A stretch of 64,000 bases of DNA from Taibaiella koreensis (lineage in GTDB: Bacteria; Bacteroidota; Bacteroidia; Chitinophagales; Chitinophagaceae): contig NZ_QVNU01000003.1 of assembly GCF_003545715.1 (NCBI RefSeq), positions 124,001-188,000 on the forward strand. Direction: 5' to 3'. The notes below the pieces were generated by a model. That model was not told the origin of the DNA. It saw only the letters and a program-made list of their open reading frames with translations, and searched no databases. Positions within the stretch are counted from its first letter, which is position 1. The number at the start of each line of letters is the position of its first letter. This document shows, in pieces, positions 53,480 to 61,371 of this stretch. Position numbers and translations under genes: made by a program.

Positions 53480-54853
53480 ATGAAGAAGCTAAGTGTAGTG
53501 GGTATCCTTGTGCTGATGGTAATTACGGGTACCTTATGCCGTAAGGCAGAGGAGTTCCCCGAAGAGCAGTACGATCCCCGCCTGTCCGGTGGTGCAGCCA
53601 CTATATTCCTGTCCAATTCCCAGGCCTTCGGTTCGGCCATCCCCGGGCTTAGTGGTCGCGACGCGTTCATGCATGAGCTTGGCGATGCCTTGTTCAGCCA
53701 AACATTTGTTTCCGCGCCGGCGCCTATATTCTCGGGTCTGGGGCCGGTATACAACAATGTATCCTGTGTGAGCTGTCACCATAACGATGGAAAGGGAACG
53801 CCTACCATGGGCCTCATCACTTCTTCGTTACTGACGCGGCTTAGCGTACCGGGAGCCGACGCATTCGGCGGGCCGCTGGCGGTAGCCGGTTTTGGCGGAC
53901 AATTGCAGGATAAAGCCGTGAGCGGAAAAGTGGCGGAAGCAAAAATGAAGATCGACTACACGGAGGTACCCTTCACCTTTGCCGACGGTGAAAGTGTCTC
54001 GCTGCGCAAGCCGGTATACACTGTGAACAATCCCTACAAGGCTTTGCCGGCCGGTTGTATGTTCTCAGTACGTCTTGCGCCGCCGGTATTTGGCCTGGGG
54101 TTGCTGGAGCTGATACCCGATGAAACCCTTCTTTCCTTTGCCGACGAGAGCGATGCCAATGGCGACGGCATCAGCGGACGCCCCAATTATGTGCACGATC
54201 CCCTGAGCGGCAAGCGGGTGCTGGGCCGTTTCGGGCTGAAAGCCAACAACCCCAACCTGATGGTACAGGTAGCATCGGCTTTCCAGCAGGATATCGGCAT
54301 CACCAGTACGATCTTTCCCCGGGAATCGTCGTATGGACAAGAGCAGAACGATGATCTGGCCGACGACCCCGAGCTGGCCGACAGCATGCTGCAGGCCACA
54401 ACTTTCTATGTGCAAACCCTGGGTGTACCGGCGCGGCGCAATGTGACCGATGCTGACGCGCTTAGAGGCGAAAAGCTTTTCACACAGCTGAATTGTTCCG
54501 GTTGCCATATTCCCACAGTATATACCGGCATCGATGTACGTCAACCCGTGCTCAGTAACCAGCGCATTCATCCTTATACCGACTTGCTACTGCACGATCT
54601 TGGCGCCGATCTCGCCGACGGACGGCCGGACTATCTCGCCGACGGCAACGAATGGCGTACGCCGCCGCTGTGGGGTATCGGCCTTTTTACCAAAACAAAC
54701 GGTACGCCTTTTTACCTCCACGACGGCCGGGCCCGCACGCTTATCGAAGCGATCCTGTGGCATGGTGGTGAGGCGCAGCGTTCGAAAGAAGCCTTCGTTA
54801 AGCTTTCCAAGGCGGATCGCGATGCCGTGCTGAAATTTCTCCAATCCTTATAG
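53480..54853 (+). CDS. Di-haem oxidoreductase (COG3488 type)
   Basis: A 457-residue cytochrome c of the COG3488 di-haem oxidoreductase family. Two haem motifs are present: C96-VSC-H100 in NNVSCVSCHHNDGKG, and C339-SGC-H343 in QLNCSGCHIPTVYTG. The FGLKANNPNLMVQVASAFQQ and TPPLWGIGLFTKTNGTPFYL blocks are characteristic. An N-terminal hydrophobic stretch with a cysteine (VITGTLC) suggests export and perhaps anchoring, although it does not match a strict lipobox. These proteins, long described as 'thiol oxidoreductases', are often next to imelysins and are linked with iron handling; the electron partner here may be the Rieske protein. A strong terminator follows. Confidence 0.9.
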   Translation: MKKLSVVGILVLMVITGTLCRKAEEFPEEQYDPRLSGGAATIFLSNSQAFGSAIPGLSGRDAFMHELGDALFSQTFVSAPAPIFSGLGPVYNNVSCVSCHHNDGKGTPTMGLITSSLLTRLSVPGADAFGGPLAVAGFGGQLQDKAVSGKVAEAKMKIDYTEVPFTFADGESVSLRKPVYTVNNPYKALPAGCMFSVRLAPPVFGLGLLELIPDETLLSFADESDANGDGISGRPNYVHDPLSGKRVLGRFGLKANNPNLMVQVASAFQQDIGITSTIFPRESSYGQEQNDDLADDPELADSMLQATTFYVQTLGVPARRNVTDADALRGEKLFTQLNCSGCHIPTVYTGIDVRQPVLSNQRIHPYTDLLLHDLGADLADGRPDYLADGNEWRTPPLWGIGLFTKTNGTPFYLHDGRARTLIEAILWHGGEAQRSKEAFVKLSKADRDAVLKFLQSL

Positions 54854-54865
54854 CACTTATATAAT

Positions 54866-54921
54866 AATCCCGCCCTGCTGCCGGTCTTTAATAAGATCAG
54901 CGGCAGGGCGGGATTCTTTTT
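54866..54921. terminator. Terminator after the di-haem gene
   Basis: A 13-bp GC-rich stem (AATCCCGCCCTGC with GCAGGGCGGGATT) and a CTTTTTA tract on the + strand. The reverse orientation is weaker, but it may also serve the converging barrel gene. Confidence 0.85.
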
Positions 54922-54942
54922 ATCTTGATGATACCAGGCAGG

Positions 54943-55644
54943 TTAAAGCGCGATCTTAATACCCAACTCGAATCCGATATTGTAATTTCTTTGGGTGACG
55001 CTGGCATAAGGAATGCTTCCTTGTTTCACCATGTTACCGAACATGTAGCTAGCCGATGGGCCGCCGAAGAGGCTTACTTTGTCGCTCAGCTTATATTCGA
55101 GATGAAGTGCCGCCGTACCCCAAACCGAGATCCGGTTATATTGCGTACCGAATGCATCTCCGGTCAGGTTGTAAGTGCTTTTGTTATTGCCTTCCCACGT
55201 TTGTACCGTCGCGCCGGTATTATAAGTCGCCAGCACACCAAGCGTGGGTACCAGGCTTAACTTATTGCCCAGAGGCAAGGTATAGGCTACCTGTACCGGG
55301 ATTCCTATATGATGGAAAGTCACGCTTTGATCACCTGATGGGTTGACGACACCGGGAAGATTAGCCGGGTTGAAATCGTTGCCGAATATAAGGTCCCTCT
55401 TAAAGCCACTGGTAAGGTATTGTACTCCAGTCTGCAAGCGCCAGCGCTTCATTTGATAGCCTACCGTTATCCTGGCGCCATACTGGAACACAGCATGCTT
55501 GTCCCCCAGCGTGGGCCCTGGAATTTCAGACCGGGTAGCGTTCGAGATACCGGCGCCACCGGAAGCGGAGAGGTAAAAGCCATTCTGGGCGTAGGTTGCG
55601 GCTGGCAGAGATATTGCAGCCAGTAGATAAATAAGCTTATTCAT
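54943..55644 (-). CDS. Outer-membrane beta-barrel protein, copy a
   Basis: A 233-residue porin-like protein: a signal peptide (IYLLAAISLPAATYA-Q), then barrel strands such as GFYLSASGGAGISNA, ITVGYQMKRWRLQTGVQYLT and YNRISVWGTAALHLEYKL, ending near YNIGFELGIKIAL. It belongs to the small outer-membrane barrel type of Bacteroidetes. The upstream neighbour (55750-56484) is a paralogue, sharing the VAYxxPLGxxLxLxPxxGxL and FGGPSAxYM motifs; the two are adjacent and co-oriented. The start is ATG 55644. Confidence 0.75.
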   Translation of the reverse strand: MNKLIYLLAAISLPAATYAQNGFYLSASGGAGISNATRSEIPGPTLGDKHAVFQYGARITVGYQMKRWRLQTGVQYLTSGFKRDLIFGNDFNPANLPGVVNPSGDQSVTFHHIGIPVQVAYTLPLGNKLSLVPTLGVLATYNTGATVQTWEGNNKSTYNLTGDAFGTQYNRISVWGTAALHLEYKLSDKVSLFGGPSASYMFGNMVKQGSIPYASVTQRNYNIGFELGIKIAL

Positions 55645-55749
55645 GGTATCGTGATTTATAAGACAAAACGGACAAAGCGTTTTTATATTATGCGCTGCTT
55701 TTTTTAGAGCAAAGCCGGCATTCAAGCGGGTAAGATAGGGTTCCTGCCT

Positions 55750-56484
55750 TTAGCTCTTTTTAGAAGTCAGCCACCATAGGCTAAGGCTGGCGCCGATATC
55801 AAAGCTGGCGCAATAGCTCCTTTGCGCTCCTGTAAAGCTGATGGTATTATCGCTGCGTTTTTCCAGGTTGCTGATCATGTAACGGGCCGAAGGGCCACCG
55901 AAAAAGCTAAACTTGTCATTCAACCTGTATTCTATATAGAACGCAGCGGTACCCCACAACGAAATGCGGTTGTACTGCTTATCAAAATCGGGACCGGACA
56001 GGGTTTCATGGAATAAATCTGTTCCGTTCTCTTTCGTTAGTCTGACACTGGCCTCTGTATTATAAGTGGTCAGCAAGCCGGCAGCAGGAGCAAGCCTGAG
56101 CCGGTGGCCAAGCGGTATTTCATAAGCGACTTCCAGGGGCAGCGCCACATGCCTGTAGCTAAGCCGGTATTGGGCCGGCTCGGCCGCAGCAGGCTTATCC
56201 GGTTCAATGTCCCCGGCTGTCACGAGTGCTTTCAATTGATACCCGCTGTTGAAGGATTGAACACCCATCTGGAACCGCCAGTGTCCCGTCTGGTAGCCGG
56301 CTACCACCTTAAGATTGCGATGCGCTATGGTTGACTGGTCTTTGTCTTCGTTAGCCGGACCAAAATACCGGCTGTCGGCATTGGCCCTGCCCAGGCCACC
56401 CGATAAGGATACATAAATATCTTCCCGCGCGAAAACCGTGGTAGAGATTAATAATGCGAATAACAGATAGCACGCTGTTTTCAT
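55750..56484 (-). CDS. Outer-membrane beta-barrel protein, copy b
   Basis: A 244-residue paralogue of the next gene, with a signal peptide (YLLFALLISTTVFA) and barrel strands such as IYVSLSGGLGRANA, VVAGYQTGHWRFQMGVQ and YNRISLWGTAAFYIEYRL, with GGPSARYMISNLEK near the end. The two differ in the loops, as expected for surface-exposed regions. The start is ATG 56484. It is divergent from the NrtR-type regulator, and the 173-base gap between them contains the regulator's promoter and operator. Confidence 0.75.
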   Translation of the reverse strand: MKTACYLLFALLISTTVFAREDIYVSLSGGLGRANADSRYFGPANEDKDQSTIAHRNLKVVAGYQTGHWRFQMGVQSFNSGYQLKALVTAGDIEPDKPAAAEPAQYRLSYRHVALPLEVAYEIPLGHRLRLAPAAGLLTTYNTEASVRLTKENGTDLFHETLSGPDFDKQYNRISLWGTAAFYIEYRLNDKFSFFGGPSARYMISNLEKRSDNTISFTGAQRSYCASFDIGASLSLWWLTSKKS

Positions 56485-56601
56485 GGTGTTTGTATTGATG
56501 ATAGCACATCGTAATAACGCAGTCACGCTCTTCTTAGTATCCTGTACGGCGGTACTTTAAGCTCCAACCTCCGGGATCAATTTGTTAAAACATCAAATAA
56601 A

Positions 56602-56634
56602 TTTGGTTGCAATGCCACTTTTGTTTTTACTTTG
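56602..56634 (+). promoter_or_regulatory. Promoter of the NAD/ADP-ribose operon
   Basis: TTTG at 56602-56605 and TACTTTG at 56628-56634, 22 bases apart, form a -33/-7 pair of Bacteroidetes type. The ATG of the regulator is at 56658, so the leader would be short. The -7 box overlaps the left half of the palindrome described next. Confidence 0.5.
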
Positions 56635-56651
56635 CGTCATAATAACGCAAA
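56631..56651 (+). promoter_or_regulatory. Candidate operator, 21-bp near-palindrome
   Basis: TTTGCGT (56631-56637) and ACGCAAA (56645-56651) are exact inverted halves around CATAATA; only one pair and the centre fail to match over 21 bases. It lies on the -7 box and just upstream of the NrtR-type gene. NrtR-family regulators bind palindromes of about this length upstream of NAD genes, so autogenous repression of the operon is the likely role. This is inference from position and symmetry; the motif itself has not been compared with others. Confidence 0.6.
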
Positions 56652-56657
56652 CTAAAC

Positions 56658-57344
56658 ATGACAAAACAGTTCAGCAGCTATAAAAATCCTTCGCTTGCCG
56701 TGGACCTGGTGGTCTTCGGTTATCACCAGCGGGAACTATCGGTATTGCTGCTTAACCGTAAGGACGAACCCTTTAAAAACGGATGGACCTTGCCCGGTGG
56801 CTTTTTACAAATGGAAGAGTCTTTGCTTGAAGTGTGCTCCCGTATCCTGAAGACTAAGCTGGGCATCGATAAGCTTTACCTCGAGCAGCTCTATACCTTT
56901 GATGAGCCGGACCGAGATCCGAGGGGCAGGGTGATCTCTGTGGCCCACTATGCGCTCATTAACCCGAGGCAGCTGGCCGTTGTAGCCGGCAGCATGGCCA
57001 ACGATGTGCAATGGTTCCCGGTAAACGCGCTACCCCGGCTGGGCTTCGATCATAAGCGCATTTTCGGACAGTCATTACAACGGTTGAAGTCTAAGATACT
57101 GTACCATCCTGTAGGCTTCGAGCTGCTGAATGATACCTTTACCATAACAGAGCTGCACGATCTGTATGAAACGATATTAGGTATTGAGATCGACAGGCGG
57201 AACTTCAGACGGAAGATACTCGACTCGGAATACATTATCGCTACAGGCGCCAAAAGAGAGGGGCTGAAGAACCGACATCCCGATCTGTACCGCTTCAATA
57301 AACATCTGAAACAAAATAATTTTCAACTTAATATTCCATCCTGA
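56658..57344 (+). CDS. nrtR: NrtR-type NUDIX transcriptional regulator
   Basis: A 228-residue protein with an N-terminal NUDIX domain (about 10-140) and a C-terminal winged helix (about 150-228, TITELHDLYETILGIEIDRR with the basic NFRRKIL next). This is the NrtR layout: a repressor of NAD synthesis genes that senses ADP-ribose or related compounds. The NUDIX box (GGFLQMEESLLEVCSR, 47-62) keeps the Gly, E54 and R62 but lacks the catalytic RExxEE glutamates (I63, T66, K67), so it should bind a ligand and not hydrolyse it. The stop overlaps the nadV start in TGATG, implying coupled translation. A near-palindrome overlaps its promoter. A related group in Bacteroides controls sugar genes, so the NAD role rests on the neighbouring genes. 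Confidence 0.85.
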   Translation: MTKQFSSYKNPSLAVDLVVFGYHQRELSVLLLNRKDEPFKNGWTLPGGFLQMEESLLEVCSRILKTKLGIDKLYLEQLYTFDEPDRDPRGRVISVAHYALINPRQLAVVAGSMANDVQWFPVNALPRLGFDHKRIFGQSLQRLKSKILYHPVGFELLNDTFTITELHDLYETILGIEIDRRNFRRKILDSEYIIATGAKREGLKNRHPDLYRFNKHLKQNNFQLNIPS

Positions 57345-58849
57345 TGAAAACGATACTTCCCATACTGCTGAAAGACGGCTATAAAGTAGGTCACAAGTTC
57401 CAGTACCCCGAAGGCACTACCCTTGTGTATTCCAATATGACACCGCGCCATTCCCGTAACCCGGAGATACCGGAGATCGTTTTCTTCGGTCTGCAATATT
57501 TTATCAGGGAATATCTTGTGCGCCAGTTTAACGAGGCCTTTTTCGGACAGCCAAAAGAGGCCGTATTGAAAGCTTATGCCCGCCGTATGGATCATTACCT
57601 GGGCAAAGATGCTGTGGGCTATGAACATATCGCGGCCCTACACGATCTCGGTTACCTGCCTCTGGAGATAAAAGCGCTTCCGGAGGGTAGCCAGGTACCT
57701 ATGCGCGTGCCGGTGTTGACCATAAGAAACACCCTGCCGGAGTTCTTTTGGCTCACCAATATGCTGGAGACCCTCATGAGCGCGATCATATGGAAACCCT
57801 GTACCTCTGCTACCACAGCCTTCCGGTACCTGAAAACCTTTACGCGTTATGCGGCAGAAACAGTGGGCGCCGACCGCAGCTTCATTCCCTGGCAAGGGCA
57901 CGACTTTTCTTTCCGGGGCATGAGCGGTGTGGAAGATGCGCTGATGAGCGGCGCTGGTCACCTGCTTTCCTTTGCCGGCACCGATACCATACCCGCGATC
58001 GATTTCCTGGAGACGTATTATGGTGCAGATTGTGAAGCAGAGCTGATCGGTGGTTCCGTACCGGCTACCGAGCATAGCGTGATGTGTATGGGCAGCCAGG
58101 ATGGCGAGATCGAAACTTTCGAGCGACTGATCACAAAAGTATATCCGGCCGGTGTGGTCTCGATCGTAAGCGATACCTGGGATTTCTGGCAGGTGATCAC
58201 CGATTTCCTGCCCGCACTGAAAGATAAGATACTGGCACGCGATGGTAAAGTGGTGATCCGCCCCGATAGCGGCGACCCGGTGAAGATCATTGTTGGCGAT
58301 GAAGACGCTATACCAGGCAGCCCGGAATACAAAGGTGCCATCGTATGTCTTTGGGAGACTTTCGGCGGGAACTTTACGGAAAAAGGGTACAAGCTGCTGG
58401 ACTCGCATATAGGTCTTATCTACGGCGACAGCATCACTACAGAACGGCAGGAAGCCATATTGGAAGGGCTGAAGCGTAAAGGCTTTGCCAGCTATAATGT
58501 GGTCCTTGGTATCGGCTCCTACACTTACGAATACGTGACGAGAGACACTTTCGGTTTCGCGATGAAAGCCACTTACGGCGAAGTGAACGGTGAAGGGAGA
58601 GCTATTTTTAAAGACCCCAAAACAGACGACGGAACGAAAAAGTCTGCCAAAGGGTTGATGCAGGTCTATCGCAGCGAAGCGACGGGCCGCCTGGAGCTCA
58701 AAGACCAGTGCAGCTGGGAGGAAGAGCAACAGGGCGAACTGAAAACCGTGTTCCGGGATGGTAAGCTCTTGACAGAAGAAACCCTGGCCGGTATCAGGGA
58801 AAGAATAAAGCAACAATTACAACAACCGGCGATAGTACCTGTGCTATAG
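57344..58849 (+). CDS. nadV: Nicotinamide phosphoribosyltransferase
   Basis: A 501-residue enzyme of the NAMPT/NadV type, which converts nicotinamide and PRPP to NMN, the salvage entry to NAD. Seen landmarks are the N-terminal LKDGYKVGHKFQYPEGT, the phosphoribosyl-binding region HDFSFRGMSGVEDA, the catalytic-histidine motif SVPATEHSVM (H244) and IRPDSGDPVKI (R306-D311), all in the order of the human enzyme. The length is that of NAMPT and not of nicotinate phosphoribosyltransferases, so nicotinamide is the likely substrate. It follows nrtR by translational overlap and is the second gene of the NAD/ADP-ribose operon. The nicotinamide it uses could come from the NAD-consuming enzymes downstream. 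Confidence 0.93.
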   Translation: MKTILPILLKDGYKVGHKFQYPEGTTLVYSNMTPRHSRNPEIPEIVFFGLQYFIREYLVRQFNEAFFGQPKEAVLKAYARRMDHYLGKDAVGYEHIAALHDLGYLPLEIKALPEGSQVPMRVPVLTIRNTLPEFFWLTNMLETLMSAIIWKPCTSATTAFRYLKTFTRYAAETVGADRSFIPWQGHDFSFRGMSGVEDALMSGAGHLLSFAGTDTIPAIDFLETYYGADCEAELIGGSVPATEHSVMCMGSQDGEIETFERLITKVYPAGVVSIVSDTWDFWQVITDFLPALKDKILARDGKVVIRPDSGDPVKIIVGDEDAIPGSPEYKGAIVCLWETFGGNFTEKGYKLLDSHIGLIYGDSITTERQEAILEGLKRKGFASYNVVLGIGSYTYEYVTRDTFGFAMKATYGEVNGEGRAIFKDPKTDDGTKKSAKGLMQVYRSEATGRLELKDQCSWEEEQQGELKTVFRDGKLLTEETLAGIRERIKQQLQQPAIVPVL

Positions 58850-58869
58850 CGTCGGATAAACAGATCACC

Positions 58870-59730
58870 ATGAAAAGAGGTACAAGAGCAGAAAAAGCTC
58901 AGGAAACATTGAAAATAATAGAACAAGGCTACTACGAAACCGATGGCCGGCGGATGCTGCTGGATGAAGCCATCCGGTCATCGTTGCAGGGGAGCCGTTT
59001 ATACCGGCCGGATGATTTTGAAGCCTTGCAGAAAGCGGTAGAAGTGAAATGTAAAAACCTGGATCATCGGACAGAAATAAAAGTGGTGCAAGGCACCGTG
59101 CTGGAAGCGGCCGCGGCCATGACTGCTACCGGCGACCGGGTGGGTTGCCTCAACTTTGCCTCGGCCAAAAATCCCGGAGGCGGCTTCCTGGGTGGCGCCC
59201 AGGCGCAGGAAGAAAGCCTGGCCCTGTCTTCGGCCCTGTACCCGACCCTGATGCAGCACTTCGATATGCACGAATACAACAGGAGCCGTAGCACATATCT
59301 CTATTCCGATCATATGATCTATAGTCCTGCAGTCCCGGTATTCCGTAACGACGAGGGCGCCTTGCTTCCGGAGTCCTATACATTGGACTTCATCACTAGC
59401 CCGGCCGTTAATATCGGCGCGATGAAGAGTAACCGGCCGGAAGAGCTGGGGCAGGCGGAAGCCGTGATGTTGTCACGGATGGATAAAGTGCTTGGGCTTT
59501 TTGTTCAGCATGGAATCACGCACTTATTGCTTGGAGCCTGGGGCTGCGGCGTCTTTCAGAACGATCCCGGCAATATCGCGGCGTACTTCGGCCGCTACTT
59601 GCTGCAGAATGGAAAGTATAGCCGTTGCTTTCATTCGGTGGTCTTCGCCATCTACGACCGTAGCAAGGACGGCGCTAATATTGCCGCCTTTCATAAGGTA
59701 TTCCGGAAAGAGGAGGTGCAGGTGTCATGA
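58870..59730 (+). CDS. TIGR02452 family, PARG-like macrodomain protein
   Basis: A 286-residue protein of the TIGR02452/DUF2263 family, distant relatives of poly(ADP-ribose) glycohydrolase. It starts KRGTRAEKAQETLKI, then a beta strand with VGCLNFASAKNPGGG and the PARG-type catalytic loop: GGG at 103-105 and QEE at 113-115 in GGGFLGGAQAQEESLALSS. The later LLGAWGCGVFQNDP is also typical. In related PARGs this loop positions the glutamates that hydrolyse ADP-ribose linkages, so removal of ADP-ribose from a substrate is expected. It follows nadV by 20 bases and its stop overlaps the DUF4291 start as ATGA. Confidence 0.88.
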   Translation: MKRGTRAEKAQETLKIIEQGYYETDGRRMLLDEAIRSSLQGSRLYRPDDFEALQKAVEVKCKNLDHRTEIKVVQGTVLEAAAAMTATGDRVGCLNFASAKNPGGGFLGGAQAQEESLALSSALYPTLMQHFDMHEYNRSRSTYLYSDHMIYSPAVPVFRNDEGALLPESYTLDFITSPAVNIGAMKSNRPEELGQAEAVMLSRMDKVLGLFVQHGITHLLLGAWGCGVFQNDPGNIAAYFGRYLLQNGKYSRCFHSVVFAIYDRSKDGANIAAFHKVFRKEEVQVS

Positions 59731-60377
59731 CGATACATACAGATTCGTACAGCAGTGTATATGATAAACTTCCGCCTGTGGGCAAACATTTGATCGCCCA
59801 CCAGCAATCGGACCAGCTTGTCGTATACCAGGCCTATAAGCCTGCCATTGCCGATTTTGCAGTGCGTAACCAGTTCCTGGGCGGTGATGCTTTCAGCTAT
59901 GACCGTATGTCCTGGATCAAGCCAGGCTTTCTGTGGATGATGTACCGGAGTGGCTGGGCCGCGAAGGAGCACCAGGAGCGCATTCTGGCCCTATGGATAC
60001 GCAAGGATCATTTTCTGACCCTGCTGGCAGAGGCGGTTCCCACTACTTTCAGGCCCTGGCAATACGATAGCCATGAGGCCTGGCAGCAGGACATGAGGAC
60101 CAGGAAGGTGAGGGTGCAATGGGATCCCGATCATGACCCATCAGGCCATAAGCTGGAGCGGCGCACCATACAGCTGGGTCTGAGCGGTAATGCCCTGGCT
60201 GCTTTTGGAAAGAACTATATTGAAAAGATAGAAGATATTACCACTTTCGTTCACGAACAAAGAGCCTTATTGAAGCAAAAAGGTGCGGAGGCGTTGCAGA
60301 TACCGGTAGAAACGGTATGGATGCTTGAGGATGCGCAGCTGAAGTTTCGCTTAGGTATGCAAAAGCAGGAAGCATGA
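59727..60377 (+). CDS. DUF4291 protein
   Basis: A 216-residue protein of the DUF4291 family. The conserved opening VYQAYKPAIADFAVRNQFLG is followed by DRMSWIKPGFLWMMYRSGW, and the middle carries VRVQWDPDHDPSGHKLERRT and then IQLGLSG. The family has no proven activity; in comparative genomics it turns up near NAD and ADP-ribose genes. A link to ADP-ribosyl transfer is possible but cannot be confirmed from this sequence. Translational overlaps (ATGA) on both sides place it firmly in the operon. Confidence 0.8.
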   Translation: MTIHTDSYSSVYDKLPPVGKHLIAHQQSDQLVVYQAYKPAIADFAVRNQFLGGDAFSYDRMSWIKPGFLWMMYRSGWAAKEHQERILALWIRKDHFLTLLAEAVPTTFRPWQYDSHEAWQQDMRTRKVRVQWDPDHDPSGHKLERRTIQLGLSGNALAAFGKNYIEKIEDITTFVHEQRALLKQKGAEALQIPVETVWMLEDAQLKFRLGMQKQEA

Positions 60378-60772
60378 AGACAAGAACTTTATACCGGCCG
60401 GTAGGCATGAAAGAGCTCGAGCGTATCGCCGCCCTCGACTGGCGAGGCTTTCCACCACGGCTGTCGTGGCAGCCGATCTTCTACCCTGTGCTGAACCAGG
60501 CATACGCCGAGCAGATCGCTGAAGACTGGAATACAGAAGATAGCTTTTCCGGCTACTGCGGCGTCGTTACGCGCTTTGATGTAGACGCGCTTTACCTGGA
60601 GCAATATGCCGTGCATCATGTTGGCGGTGACGGACATGATGAGTTGTGGATCCCGGCAGAAGAGCTGGAGACATTCAACAGGCATATCACCGGCAGAATA
60701 GAAGTGGTGAAGGTATTTACAGGATCTCAATTTGTGTTGCCTGAAGATCAGGCGTTGAAGCAATATTTTTAA
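60374..60772 (+). CDS. Small 'ADP-ribosylation/crystallin J1'-like protein
   Basis: A 132-residue protein. The family pattern I recognise is LYRPVGMKELERIAALDW, RGFPPRLSWQPIFYPVLNQ, YAEQIAEDWN and, near the end, HDELWIPAEELETFNRHI followed by TGRIEVV. Proteins with this pattern are often listed as 'ADP-ribosylation/crystallin J1', a label that gives no activity. The start LYRPVGMKEL and the ELWIPAEEL block recall the first and last strands of small ADP-ribosyltransferase folds (compare YHGT in KptA), so a transferase or an ADP-ribose-binding role is conceivable; this is inference. It overlaps DUF4291 by four bases and precedes NADAR by two. Confidence 0.7.
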   Translation: MKTRTLYRPVGMKELERIAALDWRGFPPRLSWQPIFYPVLNQAYAEQIAEDWNTEDSFSGYCGVVTRFDVDALYLEQYAVHHVGGDGHDELWIPAEELETFNRHITGRIEVVKVFTGSQFVLPEDQALKQYF

Positions 60773-60774
60773 TC

Positions 60775-61320
60775 ATGGAACAATACAATAAAGCATGGCT
60801 TGTAGAGCAGTACCGGAAGCAGGAAAGACTGAAGTTCCTGTTCTTCTGGGGACACCGGCCATCAAAAGACGGAAGCGTTACAGCGAGCTGCTTCAGCCAA
60901 TGGTGGATCGCTCCTTTTGAAGCGGAAGGCCATCGCTATCCCAGTGCAGAGCATTGGATGATGGCTCAAAAGGCCCTGCTGTTCAACGATGCGCCGATGG
61001 CAGAACAAATAAGGAAGTCCGCTTCTCCTGCGGCGGCAAAAAAGCTGGGCCGGCAGGTGCAAAGCTTCAATACAGCCATATGGGATGATCACAAGTTTGA
61101 GATCGTCAGGCAGGGCAACGTGTACAAATTCACACAGCACCCGGAACTGGGGCAATTTCTCCAGGATACGGGTGCACGCGTGCTGGTAGAGGCCAGCCCG
61201 GTAGACCCGGTATGGGGTATCGGTATGGCAGCGGATGATCCGCGTGCCGGAAATCCTTTGCAGTGGAAAGGCATGAACCTGCTTGGGTTTGCGTTGATGG
61301 CGGTGAGGGACCAAATTTAG
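60775..61320 (+). CDS. NADAR (YbiA-like, DUF1768) protein
   Basis: A 181-residue NADAR domain protein. Conserved features are FFWGH (23-27), CFSQWW, YPSAEHWMMAQKA (E59-H60-W61) and LVEASPVDPVWGIG (137-150). In this superfamily the conserved acidic residues act on ADP-ribose derivatives; some members remove ADP-ribose from guanine in nucleic acid, and others act in riboflavin-related salvage. Its neighbours here favour an ADP-ribose substrate. The start is ATG 60775, two bases after the previous stop. A 51-base gap with no terminator leads to the first macro-domain gene. Confidence 0.9.
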   Translation: MEQYNKAWLVEQYRKQERLKFLFFWGHRPSKDGSVTASCFSQWWIAPFEAEGHRYPSAEHWMMAQKALLFNDAPMAEQIRKSASPAAAKKLGRQVQSFNTAIWDDHKFEIVRQGNVYKFTQHPELGQFLQDTGARVLVEASPVDPVWGIGMAADDPRAGNPLQWKGMNLLGFALMAVRDQI

Positions 61321-61371
61321 GAACACCAAGCGGGAAGTGATTCTTCGTCGCCGGGTAAAAGAGAAAAGCAA

